Shown here piece after piece: positions 44,505 through 52,840 of a stretch of 64,000 nt of DNA. Position 1 is the first letter of the stretch. Every line of letters begins with the position of its first letter. Under the pieces are notes generated by a model. It was not told the DNA's origin. It worked only from the letters and a program-made list of their open reading frames with translations, and did no database searches. The stretch is from Desulfoferula mesophila (GTDB lineage: Bacteria; Desulfobacterota; Desulfarculia; Desulfarculales; Desulfarculaceae): the NCBI RefSeq assembly GCF_037076455.1, contig NZ_AP028679.1, positions 3,921,501-3,985,500 of the forward strand, written 5' to 3'. A program made the translations under genes and the position numbers.

Positions 44505-44963
44505 TCAGCGGCGGCAACCTCCGCGACCCCCTCCGCCACGTCCTCCTCCACCGCGACAACCGCCTCCGCCCATGCCCCGGCCCCGGCCCATGCCGCCGGC
44601 GGCGGGCTGGGCGGCGGCGACAGCCTGGGTGGCCGTCTGGGCCATGTGCCCCTGTTCGTAGGCGGCCAAGGCGTCGGCCACCCGGCCCTGGACGCCTTGG
44701 ACCACCTCTATGCCCGCGGCGTCGAGGGCGTTCATGGCCTTGGGCCCCACCAGGCCGCTGAGCACCTTTCGCACCCCGGCCTTGGCCAGGTTCTCGGCGG
44801 CCTGGATGCCCGCCCCGGAAGACATCTGGCCGGCGGCGGTATTGTCCAGGGCGAAAACGCCTCCGTCATCGTCCTTGACCACGAAATAGGCGGCCCGCCC
44901 GAAACGAGGGTCCACCTGGCTGTCCATCGTCTCGCCCTGGCTGCTCACCGCGATTTTGGCCAT
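44505..44963 (-). CDS. NifX/NifB-family dinitrogenase iron-molybdenum cofactor-binding protein
   Basis: A 152-residue protein. Residues 1-105 are a NifX/NafY fold: MAKIAVSSQGETMDSQVDPRFGRAAYFVV and LVGPKAMNALDAAGIEVV are typical. Such stand-alone proteins bind metal-sulfur clusters. The last ~28 residues are a Gly/Arg/Cys tail (GRGRGMGGGGCRGG...GGCRR), found in some anaerobe homologues. It overlaps the Mrp stop codon by ATGA, so the two are co-translated, and is followed after 59 bases by the membrane Hdr gene. No nif genes are visible, so nitrogenase work is unlikely. Confidence 0.82.
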   Translation of the reverse strand: MAKIAVSSQGETMDSQVDPRFGRAAYFVVKDDDGGVFALDNTAAGQMSSGAGIQAAENLAKAGVRKVLSGLVGPKAMNALDAAGIEVVQGVQGRVADALAAYEQGHMAQTATQAVAAAQPAAGGMGRGRGMGGGGCRGGGGRGGGGRGGCRR

Positions 44964-45817
44964 CAGGCCTTCCTCTCGCCCAACATGTCCAGGGCCTCCT
45001 GGACCACCCCCCGGTACGGCGCGTCTTCGCCCCAGTCGCGCCGCAGGAGGCTTACCAGGCGCCCGGCGTCGGCGGCGGCCATCAACTTGGGGTCCCAGGG
45101 CAGGCGGCCCAGGAACTTGAGACCGGAGCGGGCGGCGGTGTCCTGCCCCCCGCCCTGGCCCAGGAAATCCACCTGGCCGCCGCAATGGGGGCAGACCAGC
45201 CCGGCCATGTTTTCCACCAGCCCCAGGACGGGCAAGTCCAGCTGGCGGCAAAAGTCCAGGGACTTGCGCAGATCGGCCAGGGCTATCTCTTGGGGGGTGG
45301 TGACCAGCACCACCTTGGCCCCTTCCACGTTTTGGGCCACGGTCAGGGGCTCGTCGCCGGTGCCCGGAGGGGCGTCGATGATCAAAAAGTCAAGGGCTCC
45401 CCAGGTAACGTCGCCCATGAGCTGGCGGATCACCCCGATCTTCATGGGGCCCCGCCAGATGACCGAGGCCTCCTTGTCGGGCATCAACAGTTCCACGCTG
45501 ATGACCTTAAGGCCCTCGTCGATGATCACCGGTTTGATGAGTTGCTCGTCCGTCAGGACTTCGGCGTGGCCCGCTATGCCCAGCATGCGCGGAATGGAAG
45601 GCCCGTGCAAGTCCACATCCAACAGGCCCACCCGGTAGCCGGCCAGGGACAGGCCCACGGCCAACTCGGCGGCCACGGTGGACTTGCCCACACCGCCCTT
45701 GCCGCTCATTACCACCAATTTGTGCCTGATGTCGGCGAGGTTTCGGGTGAGGCGTTGATCCAGAGGATCTATTCCAGGTTCCGGACCCGGAGGCGGGGCT
45801 GAGGTAGCTTGGCTCAT
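44963..45817 (-). CDS. mrp: Mrp/NBP35-family Fe-S cluster carrier ATPase
   Basis: A 284-residue P-loop NTPase. The deviant Walker A SGKGGVGKST is at residues 38-47, followed by LLDVDLHGPSIPRM, IDAPPGTGDEPLTV and VENMAGLVCPHCGG. The two cysteines of CPHC bridge a [4Fe-4S] cluster in the dimer. It delivers clusters to apo-enzymes, here most plausibly to the multi-cluster Hdr-like proteins in the same operon. An N-terminal DUF59 domain is absent. A TATAAT-like box on the minus strand (45896-45891), followed by an 8-bp GC hairpin (45847-45871), may mark its promoter and leader. Confidence 0.92.
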   Translation of the reverse strand: MSQATSAPPPGPEPGIDPLDQRLTRNLADIRHKLVVMSGKGGVGKSTVAAELAVGLSLAGYRVGLLDVDLHGPSIPRMLGIAGHAEVLTDEQLIKPVIIDEGLKVISVELLMPDKEASVIWRGPMKIGVIRQLMGDVTWGALDFLIIDAPPGTGDEPLTVAQNVEGAKVVLVTTPQEIALADLRKSLDFCRQLDLPVLGLVENMAGLVCPHCGGQVDFLGQGGGQDTAARSGLKFLGRLPWDPKLMAAADAGRLVSLLRRDWGEDAPYRGVVQEALDMLGERKA

Positions 45818-46489
45818 GCTGTCATCTCCGGAGCCTCAGCAACTGCCCCGGCGCATGGGAGACGCCGGGGTCCGGGGCTCGCGCAGGCATATTATACGAT
45901 TTGCGTCAAGTTCTCCCACATACGCGCATGGAGGCATTGGCGGACTGTCCCAACAGCAATCCCTGCCATGCCTGAAAAACCGCTCTAGTTGCCTACCGGA
46001 CGCTTTCCCACGGGATAACACTCGATGGTTGCGCAACTTAAACTGCCAAAGGGCGCCAATAAGAGGTACGGCGTGGGTATTTTTGTTTGGAATATATCAT
46101 TTTAATATGAATGTCAAACCTGAACTCTCTAGAGGCATGTCTCCGGGGCCCGATGGGGCCTTGCCTTTTGCAAAGGGGGGCACAACAAGCGGCGCGAATG
46201 CTGCAAGGTTTCCCACCCCGATAATAAACTATGTTTCTATGGGATATAATACCGCACCGGATACGCCCGGCCGGCGCCGCCCCCCCTGGGGCATCCCCCC
46301 TGCCCCCGGTCCGCCCCTGGTTAAAAATCGTGCCTGACATCGGGTCGGGTGCTATCCTGCGAAAAGGCTTCTCGTGGGCCGCGGAAGGGCATGGACCCGC
46401 CGGCGGCCTTGAACCGGATACAAGCCGTGGCTTTTTACCGGGACGCTCCCGGGGCCCGCGCCCCCTGGTAACGCAGCGGATGGTGACCC
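45818..46489. other. 672-bp divergent intergenic region with possible antiporter leader
   Basis: No gene with a ribosome site was found between mrp and the antiporter gene. On the minus side are the TATAAT box and hairpin noted with mrp. On the plus side, about 46340-46489 forms several stable hairpins just before the antiporter start, e.g. CGGGACGCTCCCG (46438-46453) and GGGGCCCGCGCCCC (46453-46467). An AT-rich stretch lies at 46079-46115. A regulatory leader is possible, but no riboswitch class could be assigned by eye. Confidence 0.35.
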
Positions 46490-47686
46490 ATGTACGAAAA
46501 CCTCGCCATAATGGCCGTGTTCATCTTTATCTACAGCGCCGTGGCCGGAGCGGTGGAGAAAAGGCCCATGAGCGGGCCCATCGTCTTCCTGGTCTTCGGA
46601 GTGGTGGCCGGGCCCCACGTCCTGGGGATCATGCAAACCTCGATCACCGCCGACATCCTGCGCAAGTTCGCCGAGTTGTCCCTGGCTCTGGTCCTGTTCA
46701 CCGACGCCTCCACCGCCGACATGACCACCTTGCGGCGCAGCCGAGGCCTTCCCGAGCGCATGCTCTTGATCGGCCTGCCCCTGACCATCGTGCTGGGCTT
46801 TTTGCTGGGCCTCGTGTTCTTCCCCGGCCTGCCCTTGTTGGAGGTGGCCCTCATCGCGGTGATGCTGGCCCCCACCGACGCGGCCCTGGGCAAGGGCATC
46901 TTCGCCAACCCCAAGGTGCCCGTGCGCATCCGCGAGGCCCTCAACGTGGAGAGCGGGCTCAACGACGGCATCTGCGTGCCCATCCTCTACCTGTTCCTGG
47001 CCCTGGCCCTGAGCACCGAGGCCCACGAGGCGCCCATGGGCCTGGCTCTGGAGCTATTGGCCCGCGAGATCGGCATCGGACTGGTGGTGGGCCTGGGGGC
47101 CACCGCCCTGGGGGTGTTGCTGCTCAAGGTAAGCTTCCACCGCCACTGGGTGCAGGAGTTCTGGCTGCCGGTGCCGGTGGTGGCCCTGGCCTTCGCCTGC
47201 TACGCCCTGGCCCAGAGCCTGGAGGGCAGCGGCTTCATCGCCTGCTTCGTGGGCGGTTTGCTTTTCGACATAATGGTCAAGGGCGGCAAAAGCCAGGTGC
47301 TGGAGGCGGCGGAGGGGCTGGGCAACACCCTGGCCCTGATCACCTGGGTGATCTTCGGCTTTGCCGTGGTGGGCGAGGTGGTGACCAGCCTTAGCTGGTC
47401 CATAGTGGTCTATTCCCTGCTCAGCCTCACGCTTATCCGCATCCTGCCGGTGTACCTGTCCCTGGCCGGCACCGGGGAAAGCGTCTACGGCAAGCTGTTC
47501 ATGGGCTGGTTCGGCCCCCGGGGCCTGGCCAGCATCGTGTTCATTATCATGGTGTGGCAGAAGAACCTGCCCGGCAGCCGGATCATGGCCGTGACCGTGG
47601 CCTGCACGGTGATCCTGAGCGTCATCGCCCACGGGCTGAGCGCCAACCCCATGGCCAAGCTCTTCGGCCGTTTCAAGATAGAGTGA
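46490..47686 (+). CDS. Na+/H+ antiporter, CPA1/NhaP-like
   Basis: A 398-residue inner-membrane exchanger with about twelve helices. The CPA motifs are visible: LALVLFTDASTADM near 65, MLAPTDAALGKGIF near 125 with the transport Asp, and REALNVESGLNDGICVPI near 145 with the conserved ND. It exchanges cytoplasmic Na+ (or K+/Li+) for protons. ATG follows GGTGA eight bases upstream. Together with the H+ P-type ATPase encoded 5 kb away it points to active pH and sodium homeostasis. Confidence 0.9.
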   Translation: MYENLAIMAVFIFIYSAVAGAVEKRPMSGPIVFLVFGVVAGPHVLGIMQTSITADILRKFAELSLALVLFTDASTADMTTLRRSRGLPERMLLIGLPLTIVLGFLLGLVFFPGLPLLEVALIAVMLAPTDAALGKGIFANPKVPVRIREALNVESGLNDGICVPILYLFLALALSTEAHEAPMGLALELLAREIGIGLVVGLGATALGVLLLKVSFHRHWVQEFWLPVPVVALAFACYALAQSLEGSGFIACFVGGLLFDIMVKGGKSQVLEAAEGLGNTLALITWVIFGFAVVGEVVTSLSWSIVVYSLLSLTLIRILPVYLSLAGTGESVYGKLFMGWFGPRGLASIVFIIMVWQKNLPGSRIMAVTVACTVILSVIAHGLSANPMAKLFGRFKIE

Positions 47687-47745
47687 GATACCCGCGGCGG
47701 CTATTCCCGCGTATTGGGCGACAGATCTAAATCTCAGGACTTACC

Positions 47746-47863
47746 GGCACAGCCAGACGGTGCAGGGCAAGACGTCGCGCTAACGAGGACCGCGGGCTTG
47801 ATTAGGCCACGCCGAGGTCTGAGCGCCGCACGCAACGCGGCTATCAGCTGTCCGGCGAAGCCG
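47746..47863 (-). repeat. 3'-end hairpin repeat, copy abutting ruvA
   Basis: GGCACAGCCAGACGG...GTCCGGCGAAGCCG. It matches the other copies over the full length, though its central stem is weaker here (GGC...GCC). It ends 12 bases from the ruvA stop codon and lies 60 bases past the antiporter stop. Confidence 0.7.
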
Positions 47864-47875
47864 GCGAAACCCGCC

Positions 47876-48469
47876 TTAGCCCACCACGGCCTTGAGCGCT
47901 GATTTGATGATCCCCTCCAGGCCCATCCCCGCCTCGGAACCCTTGATGGCCCGATCCACCGCCTTTTTGGCCTTGGCCTCGGGATAGCCCAGGTTCATCA
48001 GGGCGCTCACCGCGTCTTGGCCCAGCGGCTCGGCCGAGGCCTCGGCGGCCTCGCCCTGGCCCGTATCCTTGGGCAGGCGGCCTTCAAGCTCCACCACCAG
48101 GCGGGCGGCGGTTTTCTTGCCCACGCCGGGGATGGCGGTGAGCCGGGCGGCGTCGCCCGCCCGAATGGCCTTGTACAGCTCGACCGGGGGTATGCCGCTC
48201 AGGATGGCCTGGGCCACCTTGGGGCCGATGCCGCTGACGGTGACGAGGTTGCCGAAGGCCTGCCACTCCGCCTCGCTCAGAAAGCCGTGCAGATGGATGT
48301 GGTCGTCGCGCACGATGGTGTGGATGAACAGGGTGACCGGGTGGCCGCACTCGGGCAGCTCGCAGAAGGTGGTGAGGCTAACGAACACCCGGTAGCCCAC
48401 CCCGGCGCAGTCCACCACCACGTGGTCCGGACGGCGGGTGAGCACGGTGCCGCTGACCGAGGCGATCAT
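47876..48469 (-). CDS. ruvA: Holliday junction branch-migration protein RuvA
   Basis: A 197-residue DNA-binding subunit. It has the N-terminal OB fold (MIASVSGTVLTRRPDHVVVDCAGVGYRVFVS), the HhH motifs (LVTVSGIGPKVAQAILSG and LTAIPGVGKKTAARLVVEL), and the C-terminal three-helix domain that contacts RuvB (DAVSALMNLGYPEAKAKKAVDRA). It targets the RuvB motor to junctions. Its start overlaps the ruvC stop codon by 4 bases. RuvB is not encoded next to it in this window. Confidence 0.95.
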   Translation of the reverse strand: MIASVSGTVLTRRPDHVVVDCAGVGYRVFVSLTTFCELPECGHPVTLFIHTIVRDDHIHLHGFLSEAEWQAFGNLVTVSGIGPKVAQAILSGIPPVELYKAIRAGDAARLTAIPGVGKKTAARLVVELEGRLPKDTGQGEAAEASAEPLGQDAVSALMNLGYPEAKAKKAVDRAIKGSEAGMGLEGIIKSALKAVVG

Positions 48470-48984
48470 CTCAGGCGCTCCAGGGTGTCCGCCAGGCGGC
48501 GGCTCTGCAAGTGGGTCAGGGCCAGGGCCAGGGCGTCGGAGGCGTCCAGGGGCATCTCGTTTTGCCGGGAGCCCACCAGGCGCAGGGCCATGGCCCGAAC
48601 CTGCTCCTTGGTGGCCCGGCCGTTGCCCACCAGGGATTTCTTAACCGTGGCCGGGGGGTATTCGTGCACGCTGAGCCCGGCTTGCACCCCGGCCAGGATG
48701 GCCACCCCCCGGGCCTGGCCCAGCACCAGGGCGGTGCGGGCGTTCTTGGCGGTGAACACCCCCTCCACGGCCATCTCGGCGGGCTCCAGCTCGGCGATGA
48801 CCCGGGCCAGCTCGGCGAAGATGTAGCCCAGCCTCTCGGGGACCGGAGCCCCGCCCGGGGCGGTGATGGCCCCGGCCCGCCGCAGGCGAATGCGCCCCCC
48901 GGCTCCCGGCTCCACCACCGCGTAACCGGTGCAGCGGCTGCCGGGGTCCAGCCCCAGCACGGCGGGGGCGGGGGCCTTGGGCAT
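48466..48984 (-). CDS. ruvC: Crossover junction endodeoxyribonuclease RuvC
   Basis: A 172-residue resolvase with the RNase-H-like acidic set: LGLDPGSRCTGYAVVE near 12, AVEGVFTAKN near 70 (second acid), and DASDALALALTH near the C-terminus (paired acids). It cuts Holliday junctions symmetrically. It sits 2 bases after yebC and overlaps ruvA, the standard yebC-ruvC-ruvA order. Confidence 0.95.
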   Translation of the reverse strand: MPKAPAPAVLGLDPGSRCTGYAVVEPGAGGRIRLRRAGAITAPGGAPVPERLGYIFAELARVIAELEPAEMAVEGVFTAKNARTALVLGQARGVAILAGVQAGLSVHEYPPATVKKSLVGNGRATKEQVRAMALRLVGSRQNEMPLDASDALALALTHLQSRRLADTLERLR

Positions 48985-48986
48985 GC

Positions 48987-49742
48987 TTACTCGTCTTCCA
49001 GTTCGGCCAGAATGCTCTCGTCGATGTCGAAGTTGGAGTAGACGTTCTGCACGTCGTCGGCCTCGTCCAGGGCCTCCATCAGGGCCATGGCCTTGGCTGC
49101 CTCGCCCTTGTCGGTGATCTCCACTATGGTGCTGGCCTGCTTGGTCACCTCGGCCTCAATGGGCTCCAGCCCGGCGGCCCGCAAGGCCTCGTTGAGCGGG
49201 TTGAAGGCGCTGGGCGTGCAGTGCACTTCCCACACGTCGTCCTCGTCCACCACGTCGTCGGCCCCGGCCTCCAGGGCCGCTTCCATCAAGGCGTCCTCGT
49301 CCACCGCGTCCTTGTCAAAGGTGATGATGCCCTTGGCCTCGAACAGATAGGCCACCGCCCCGGCCTTGGCCAGGGAGCCGCCGCGCTTGGTGAAGATGTG
49401 GCGCACGTCGGCGGCGGCCCGGTTCTTGTTGTCGGTGAGGCACTCCACCAAAAAGGCCACGCCGCCGGGACCGTAGCCCTCGTAGAGGATCTCCTCGTAG
49501 GTCACGCCCTCGAGCTCGCCGGTGCCCTTTTTGACGGCCCGGTCGATGTTCTCCTTGGGCATGTTCTGGCCCTTGGCCGCAGCCACCGCGGTTCGCAGGC
49601 GGGGGTTGCCTTCAATGTCACCGCCGCCCTGCTTGGCGGCCACGGTTATTTCCCGCATGAGCCGGGTGAAGATCTGCCCCCGCTTGGCATCGGCGGCGCC
49701 CTTCTTGCGCTTGATGGTGCTCCACTTGGAGTGACCGGACAT
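48987..49742 (-). CDS. yebC: YebC/PmpR-family protein (TACO1-like)
   Basis: A 251-residue protein beginning [32 protein letters not shown], the family signature. [36 protein letters not shown] lies mid-protein. YebC proteins act as transcription regulators or ribosome-associated translation factors for proline-rich sequences. Start and length are standard. Confidence 0.95.
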   Translation of the reverse strand: MSGHSKWSTIKRKKGAADAKRGQIFTRLMREITVAAKQGGGDIEGNPRLRTAVAAAKGQNMPKENIDRAVKKGTGELEGVTYEEILYEGYGPGGVAFLVECLTDNKNRAAADVRHIFTKRGGSLAKAGAVAYLFEAKGIITFDKDAVDEDALMEAALEAGADDVVDEDDVWEVHCTPSAFNPLNEALRAAGLEPIEAEVTKQASTIVEITDKGEAAKAMALMEALDEADDVQNVYSNFDIDESILAELEDE

Positions 49743-49781
49743 ATGATTCTCCTGAAACTAGAGGCTTTATCCCGGGTGGGG

Positions 49782-50375
49782 CTATTTGCGGCCCCTGCCC
49801 AGTATGTAAATTTCCTTGCTGGCCGACCGGCTGGCGTCGGGCTTGTGCCCCTTGCCCAGCTTGAAGGCCCCCTTCACCTGCCTGATCAAGTCGTCTACCC
49901 CCGGACCGAAAAAGACCTTGGCCAGAAACGATCCCCCCGGCCGAAGCAGGGCCAGGGCCATGTCCAGGGCGGCCTGGGTCAACTCCAGCGACTGGGCGGC
50001 GTCGCGGTCCTTGATCCCGCTGGTTCGCGGGGCCACGTCGCTCATCACCAGGTCGAACACCTCCACCCCCGAGCGCTCCCGCACCTGATCCGGAGTCAGC
50101 TCCAACAGGTCGGCCTGGATGAAGCACGACCCCTGGGGCAGGCTCACGCCGGGCTCTTGCAGGTCCACCCCCACCAGGCGACCGGAGCGGCCCACCTTTT
50201 GCGAGGCGTACTGCAGCCAGGAACCTGGGTGGCAACCGAGGTCCAGCACCGCCTGTCCGGAGCGCAACAGCCCGTACCGCTTGTCCATCTCCTGCAGTTT
50301 GAACACGCTGCGGGCCGCGTAACCCTGGTTTTTGGCCCGGCGGTAATAGGCGTCTGGGCTTCCTAGACGGGTCAT
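49782..50375 (-). CDS. rlmE: 23S rRNA 2'-O-methyltransferase RlmE (FtsJ/RrmJ)
   Basis: A 197-residue SAM enzyme that methylates U2552 of 23S rRNA. It shows the KNQGYAARSVFKLQEMDK start (with catalytic Lys), VLDLGCHPGSWLQYASQKVG for SAM, SDVAPRTSG with the catalytic Asp, and GGSFLAKVFFGPG with the second Lys. It is the first gene of the rlmE-yebC-ruvC-ruvA group. The spacing of 39 bases to yebC is compatible with one transcript. Confidence 0.93.
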   Translation of the reverse strand: MTRLGSPDAYYRRAKNQGYAARSVFKLQEMDKRYGLLRSGQAVLDLGCHPGSWLQYASQKVGRSGRLVGVDLQEPGVSLPQGSCFIQADLLELTPDQVRERSGVEVFDLVMSDVAPRTSGIKDRDAAQSLELTQAALDMALALLRPGGSFLAKVFFGPGVDDLIRQVKGAFKLGKGHKPDASRSASKEIYILGRGRK

Positions 50376-50764
50376 GGCTGATAAAATCTAGCACAGGGGC
50401 CCAGCGGGTACAAGGGGTCAGAAATGCTGCGATGTCGCCGGTCGGGGGCCTTGGCGGTCCCTCCGGCCTGGGCTATAGTGGATTCTGAACACGCCCATGC
50501 GCGACCTGCCCTCCGCATGTTTGGCCGGCGCTGGTTGGCGCCAGGGCCCTGGCGGGCCGCCCCGCAAAACGGGGCAAGGGACGGCGGCACGCTTATTTCT
50601 GGTCAGGGCCGGGCTTCTTTAGTATGGTCGTTTATTCCCGCGCCCCCTTCCGGCCCCGAGCGGCGCTGGAATTTTGCCGCCAAGCCCTGGAGGCCCCGGC
50701 GCCTCTGGTCTGGAAAGAACTTTGAGGCTGGCCCGCCTCCCCGGCGGGAAGGAGTAATAAGCCC
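50376..50764. other. Intergenic region between rlmE and sufC
   Basis: 389 bases between divergent genes. The only clear structure is a CCCGCC/GGCGGG hairpin at about 50731-50750, immediately before the sufC ribosome site (GAAGGAG). No ORF or recognised operator was found. Confidence 0.4.
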
Positions 50765-51577
50765 ATGCTACTCATCGAAGACCTGCAAGTGGAGCTTTCG
50801 GGCAAGCTCTTGCTGCGCCACGTAGACCTGGAGATCAAGCCCGGCGAGACCCACGTGCTCTTCGGGCCCAACGGCTCGGGCAAGACCTCGCTGCTCATGA
50901 CCATCCTGGGCATGCCCGGCTACATCGTCAAGCACGGGCGCATCGTGTTCAAGGGCGAGGACATCACCCACATGCCCATCCACGAGCGGGCCCAACTGGG
51001 CATCGGCATGGCCTTTCAGCGCCCCCCCACCATCCACGGCCTCAAGACCCGCCAGATGGTGGGCATCTGCGCCCACGGCCGCGAGGTGGACGTGGAGGGT
51101 ATGGCCGAGGAGGTGAACTTCAGCCACTTTTTGGGCCGCGAGGTCAACGCCGGGCTCTCCGGCGGGGAGATCAAGCGCTCGGAGCTGTTGCAGCTCATGG
51201 CCCAAAACCCGGACCTGATGCTCTTCGACGAGCCCGAATCCGGGGTGGACATGGAGAACATGCACCTGGTGGGGGCCACCATCGCCCACCTGCTGCAAAA
51301 GGACAAGGCCGTCTACCACGCCAACGGCGCCTCCATCGCCGACAGCCGGCGCAAGCGCACCAAGATGGGCCTGATCATCACCCATACCGGCTACATCCTG
51401 GACTACCTGGAGGCCGACTCGGGCCACGTGCTCTACAACGGCATCCTGTCCTGCCCCTCCAACCCCCGCGAGATCCTGCGCTGCGTGGCCCAAAACGGCT
51501 ACCAGGAGTGCGTGCGCTGCGTGGTGCCCCCCAGCGAGCACCTGCTGCAGGAACTGCCCGTTATCAGCCAGGATTAG
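50765..51577 (+). CDS. sufC: Fe-S cluster assembly ATPase SufC (SmsC)
   Basis: A 270-residue ABC-type ATPase: Walker A GPNGSGKTS near 34, Q-loop AFQRPPTI, signature LSGGEIKRSELLQL near 130, and Walker B LMLFDEPESGVDMENM, whose ESGVD is typical of SufC. The C-terminal ~25 residues after the H-loop hold CRCVVPPSEH. It powers scaffold changes of SufB during Fe-S cluster synthesis. The scaffold gene follows after 15 bases. No sufD, sufS or sufU is adjacent, matching the two-gene SMS arrangement. Confidence 0.9.
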   Translation: MLLIEDLQVELSGKLLLRHVDLEIKPGETHVLFGPNGSGKTSLLMTILGMPGYIVKHGRIVFKGEDITHMPIHERAQLGIGMAFQRPPTIHGLKTRQMVGICAHGREVDVEGMAEEVNFSHFLGREVNAGLSGGEIKRSELLQLMAQNPDLMLFDEPESGVDMENMHLVGATIAHLLQKDKAVYHANGASIADSRRKRTKMGLIITHTGYILDYLEADSGHVLYNGILSCPSNPREILRCVAQNGYQECVRCVVPPSEHLLQELPVISQD

Positions 51578-51592
51578 CAAGGAACAGCAAGC

Positions 51593-52819
51593 ATGGCCGA
51601 TCAAAACCAGTTGCAGCAACGGGCCCTGGCGGCCCGCGAGAAAACCGCCGCCATCGGGGCGGATTTGGATTTGAGCTCCTACGAAAAGCACGCGGCCACC
51701 CACCAGGCCCTGGCCGAGGAGGAGCTTTGCACCCTGCCCGCCCAGGAGCAGCAGGACCTGCTGTTGTCCGGGGTGGATGTGAGCGGCAAGGACCGGGGCG
51801 GCACCTTCATCATGAAGGACGCCTCGCCCCTGCACTGTTCCAGCCACCAGGAGGGGGTGGAGGTGCTGCCCCTCAAGAAGGCCCTGGAGGTGCATCCCTG
51901 GCTCTGGGACTATTACTGGAAGCTGGTGGAGGTGGACGCGGACAAGTACACCGCCGCCGCCCAGTTGGATCTTCACGACGGCTACATGATCCGGGCCCTG
52001 CCCGGGGCCAAGGCCATCCATCCCATCCAGGCCTGCCTGTACATGGACCAGGACAACATCCAGCAGAACGTGCACAACATCATCATCGCCGAGGAAGGGG
52101 CGGAGCTGCACATCATCAGCGGCTGCGCCACCAGCCCCCATCTCAAAAAGGGCCTCCACGTGGGGATCAGCGAGTTTTTCGTCAAGAAAAACGCCAAGCT
52201 GTCCTTCACCATGATCCACAACTGGTCCGAAGGGGTGGCGGTGCGCCCCCGCTCGGTGGCCACGGTGGACGAAGGCGGCCTGTATCTGTCCAACTACGTG
52301 TGCATGCGTCCGGTGAACAGCCTACAGATGTACCCCACCTGTCACCTGAACGGCCCGAACGCCGTGGGCCGCTTCTACTCCATATTGGTGGGCTCGCCCA
52401 CCACCGACATCGACGCCGGGGGGCGGGTGATCCTCAACCACCCCGGCTGCCGGGCCGAGGTGGTGAGCCGGGCCATAACCAACGGCGGCAAGATCATGGC
52501 TAGGGGCCATCTGGTGGGCAAGGCGCCGGAGATCAAGGCCCACCTGGAGTGCCGAGGCCTGATCCTGGGCGGCGGGGCCATGCTGGCCGCGCCCTTCCTG
52601 GACGGCTTCGTGGACGGGGTGGAGATGAGCCACGAGGCGGCGGTGGGCAAGATCGCCCAGGACGAGATCAACTACCTCATGGCCCGCGGCCTCAGCGAGG
52701 ACGAGGCCACCGCCACCATCGTGCGCGGTTTCCTTAGCGTGGACATCCCCGGCCTGCCCCCCCAGCTCCAGGCCGAGATCGACAAGGCCATCAACGCCAC
52801 CGACGAGCACGGCATGTAG
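51593..52819 (+). CDS. sufB: Fe-S cluster assembly scaffold SufB (SmsB)
   Basis: A 408-residue SufB/SufD-type protein with the beta-helix core (QQNVHNIIIAEEGAELHIISGCA, SFTMIHNWSEGVAVRPRS, INHPGCRAEVVSRAIT-like segment). It also has the closing EMSHEAAVGKIAQDEINYLMARGLSEDEA, the SufC-binding helices with the conserved glutamate/histidine. A short N-terminal helical region replaces the long one of Suf systems. It forms the scaffold with the SufC ATPase; lack of sufD implies a SufB homodimer. Confidence 0.88.
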   Translation: MADQNQLQQRALAAREKTAAIGADLDLSSYEKHAATHQALAEEELCTLPAQEQQDLLLSGVDVSGKDRGGTFIMKDASPLHCSSHQEGVEVLPLKKALEVHPWLWDYYWKLVEVDADKYTAAAQLDLHDGYMIRALPGAKAIHPIQACLYMDQDNIQQNVHNIIIAEEGAELHIISGCATSPHLKKGLHVGISEFFVKKNAKLSFTMIHNWSEGVAVRPRSVATVDEGGLYLSNYVCMRPVNSLQMYPTCHLNGPNAVGRFYSILVGSPTTDIDAGGRVILNHPGCRAEVVSRAITNGGKIMARGHLVGKAPEIKAHLECRGLILGGGAMLAAPFLDGFVDGVEMSHEAAVGKIAQDEINYLMARGLSEDEATATIVRGFLSVDIPGLPPQLQAEIDKAINATDEHGM

Positions 52820-52840
52820 GCGACAGGCGGTTAGCTAAAC

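Noticed and set aside
44505-44963. Nitrogenase maturation role for the NifX-like protein
   Set aside because: No nif genes nearby. Stand-alone NifX-fold proteins with Mrp are common in anaerobes.
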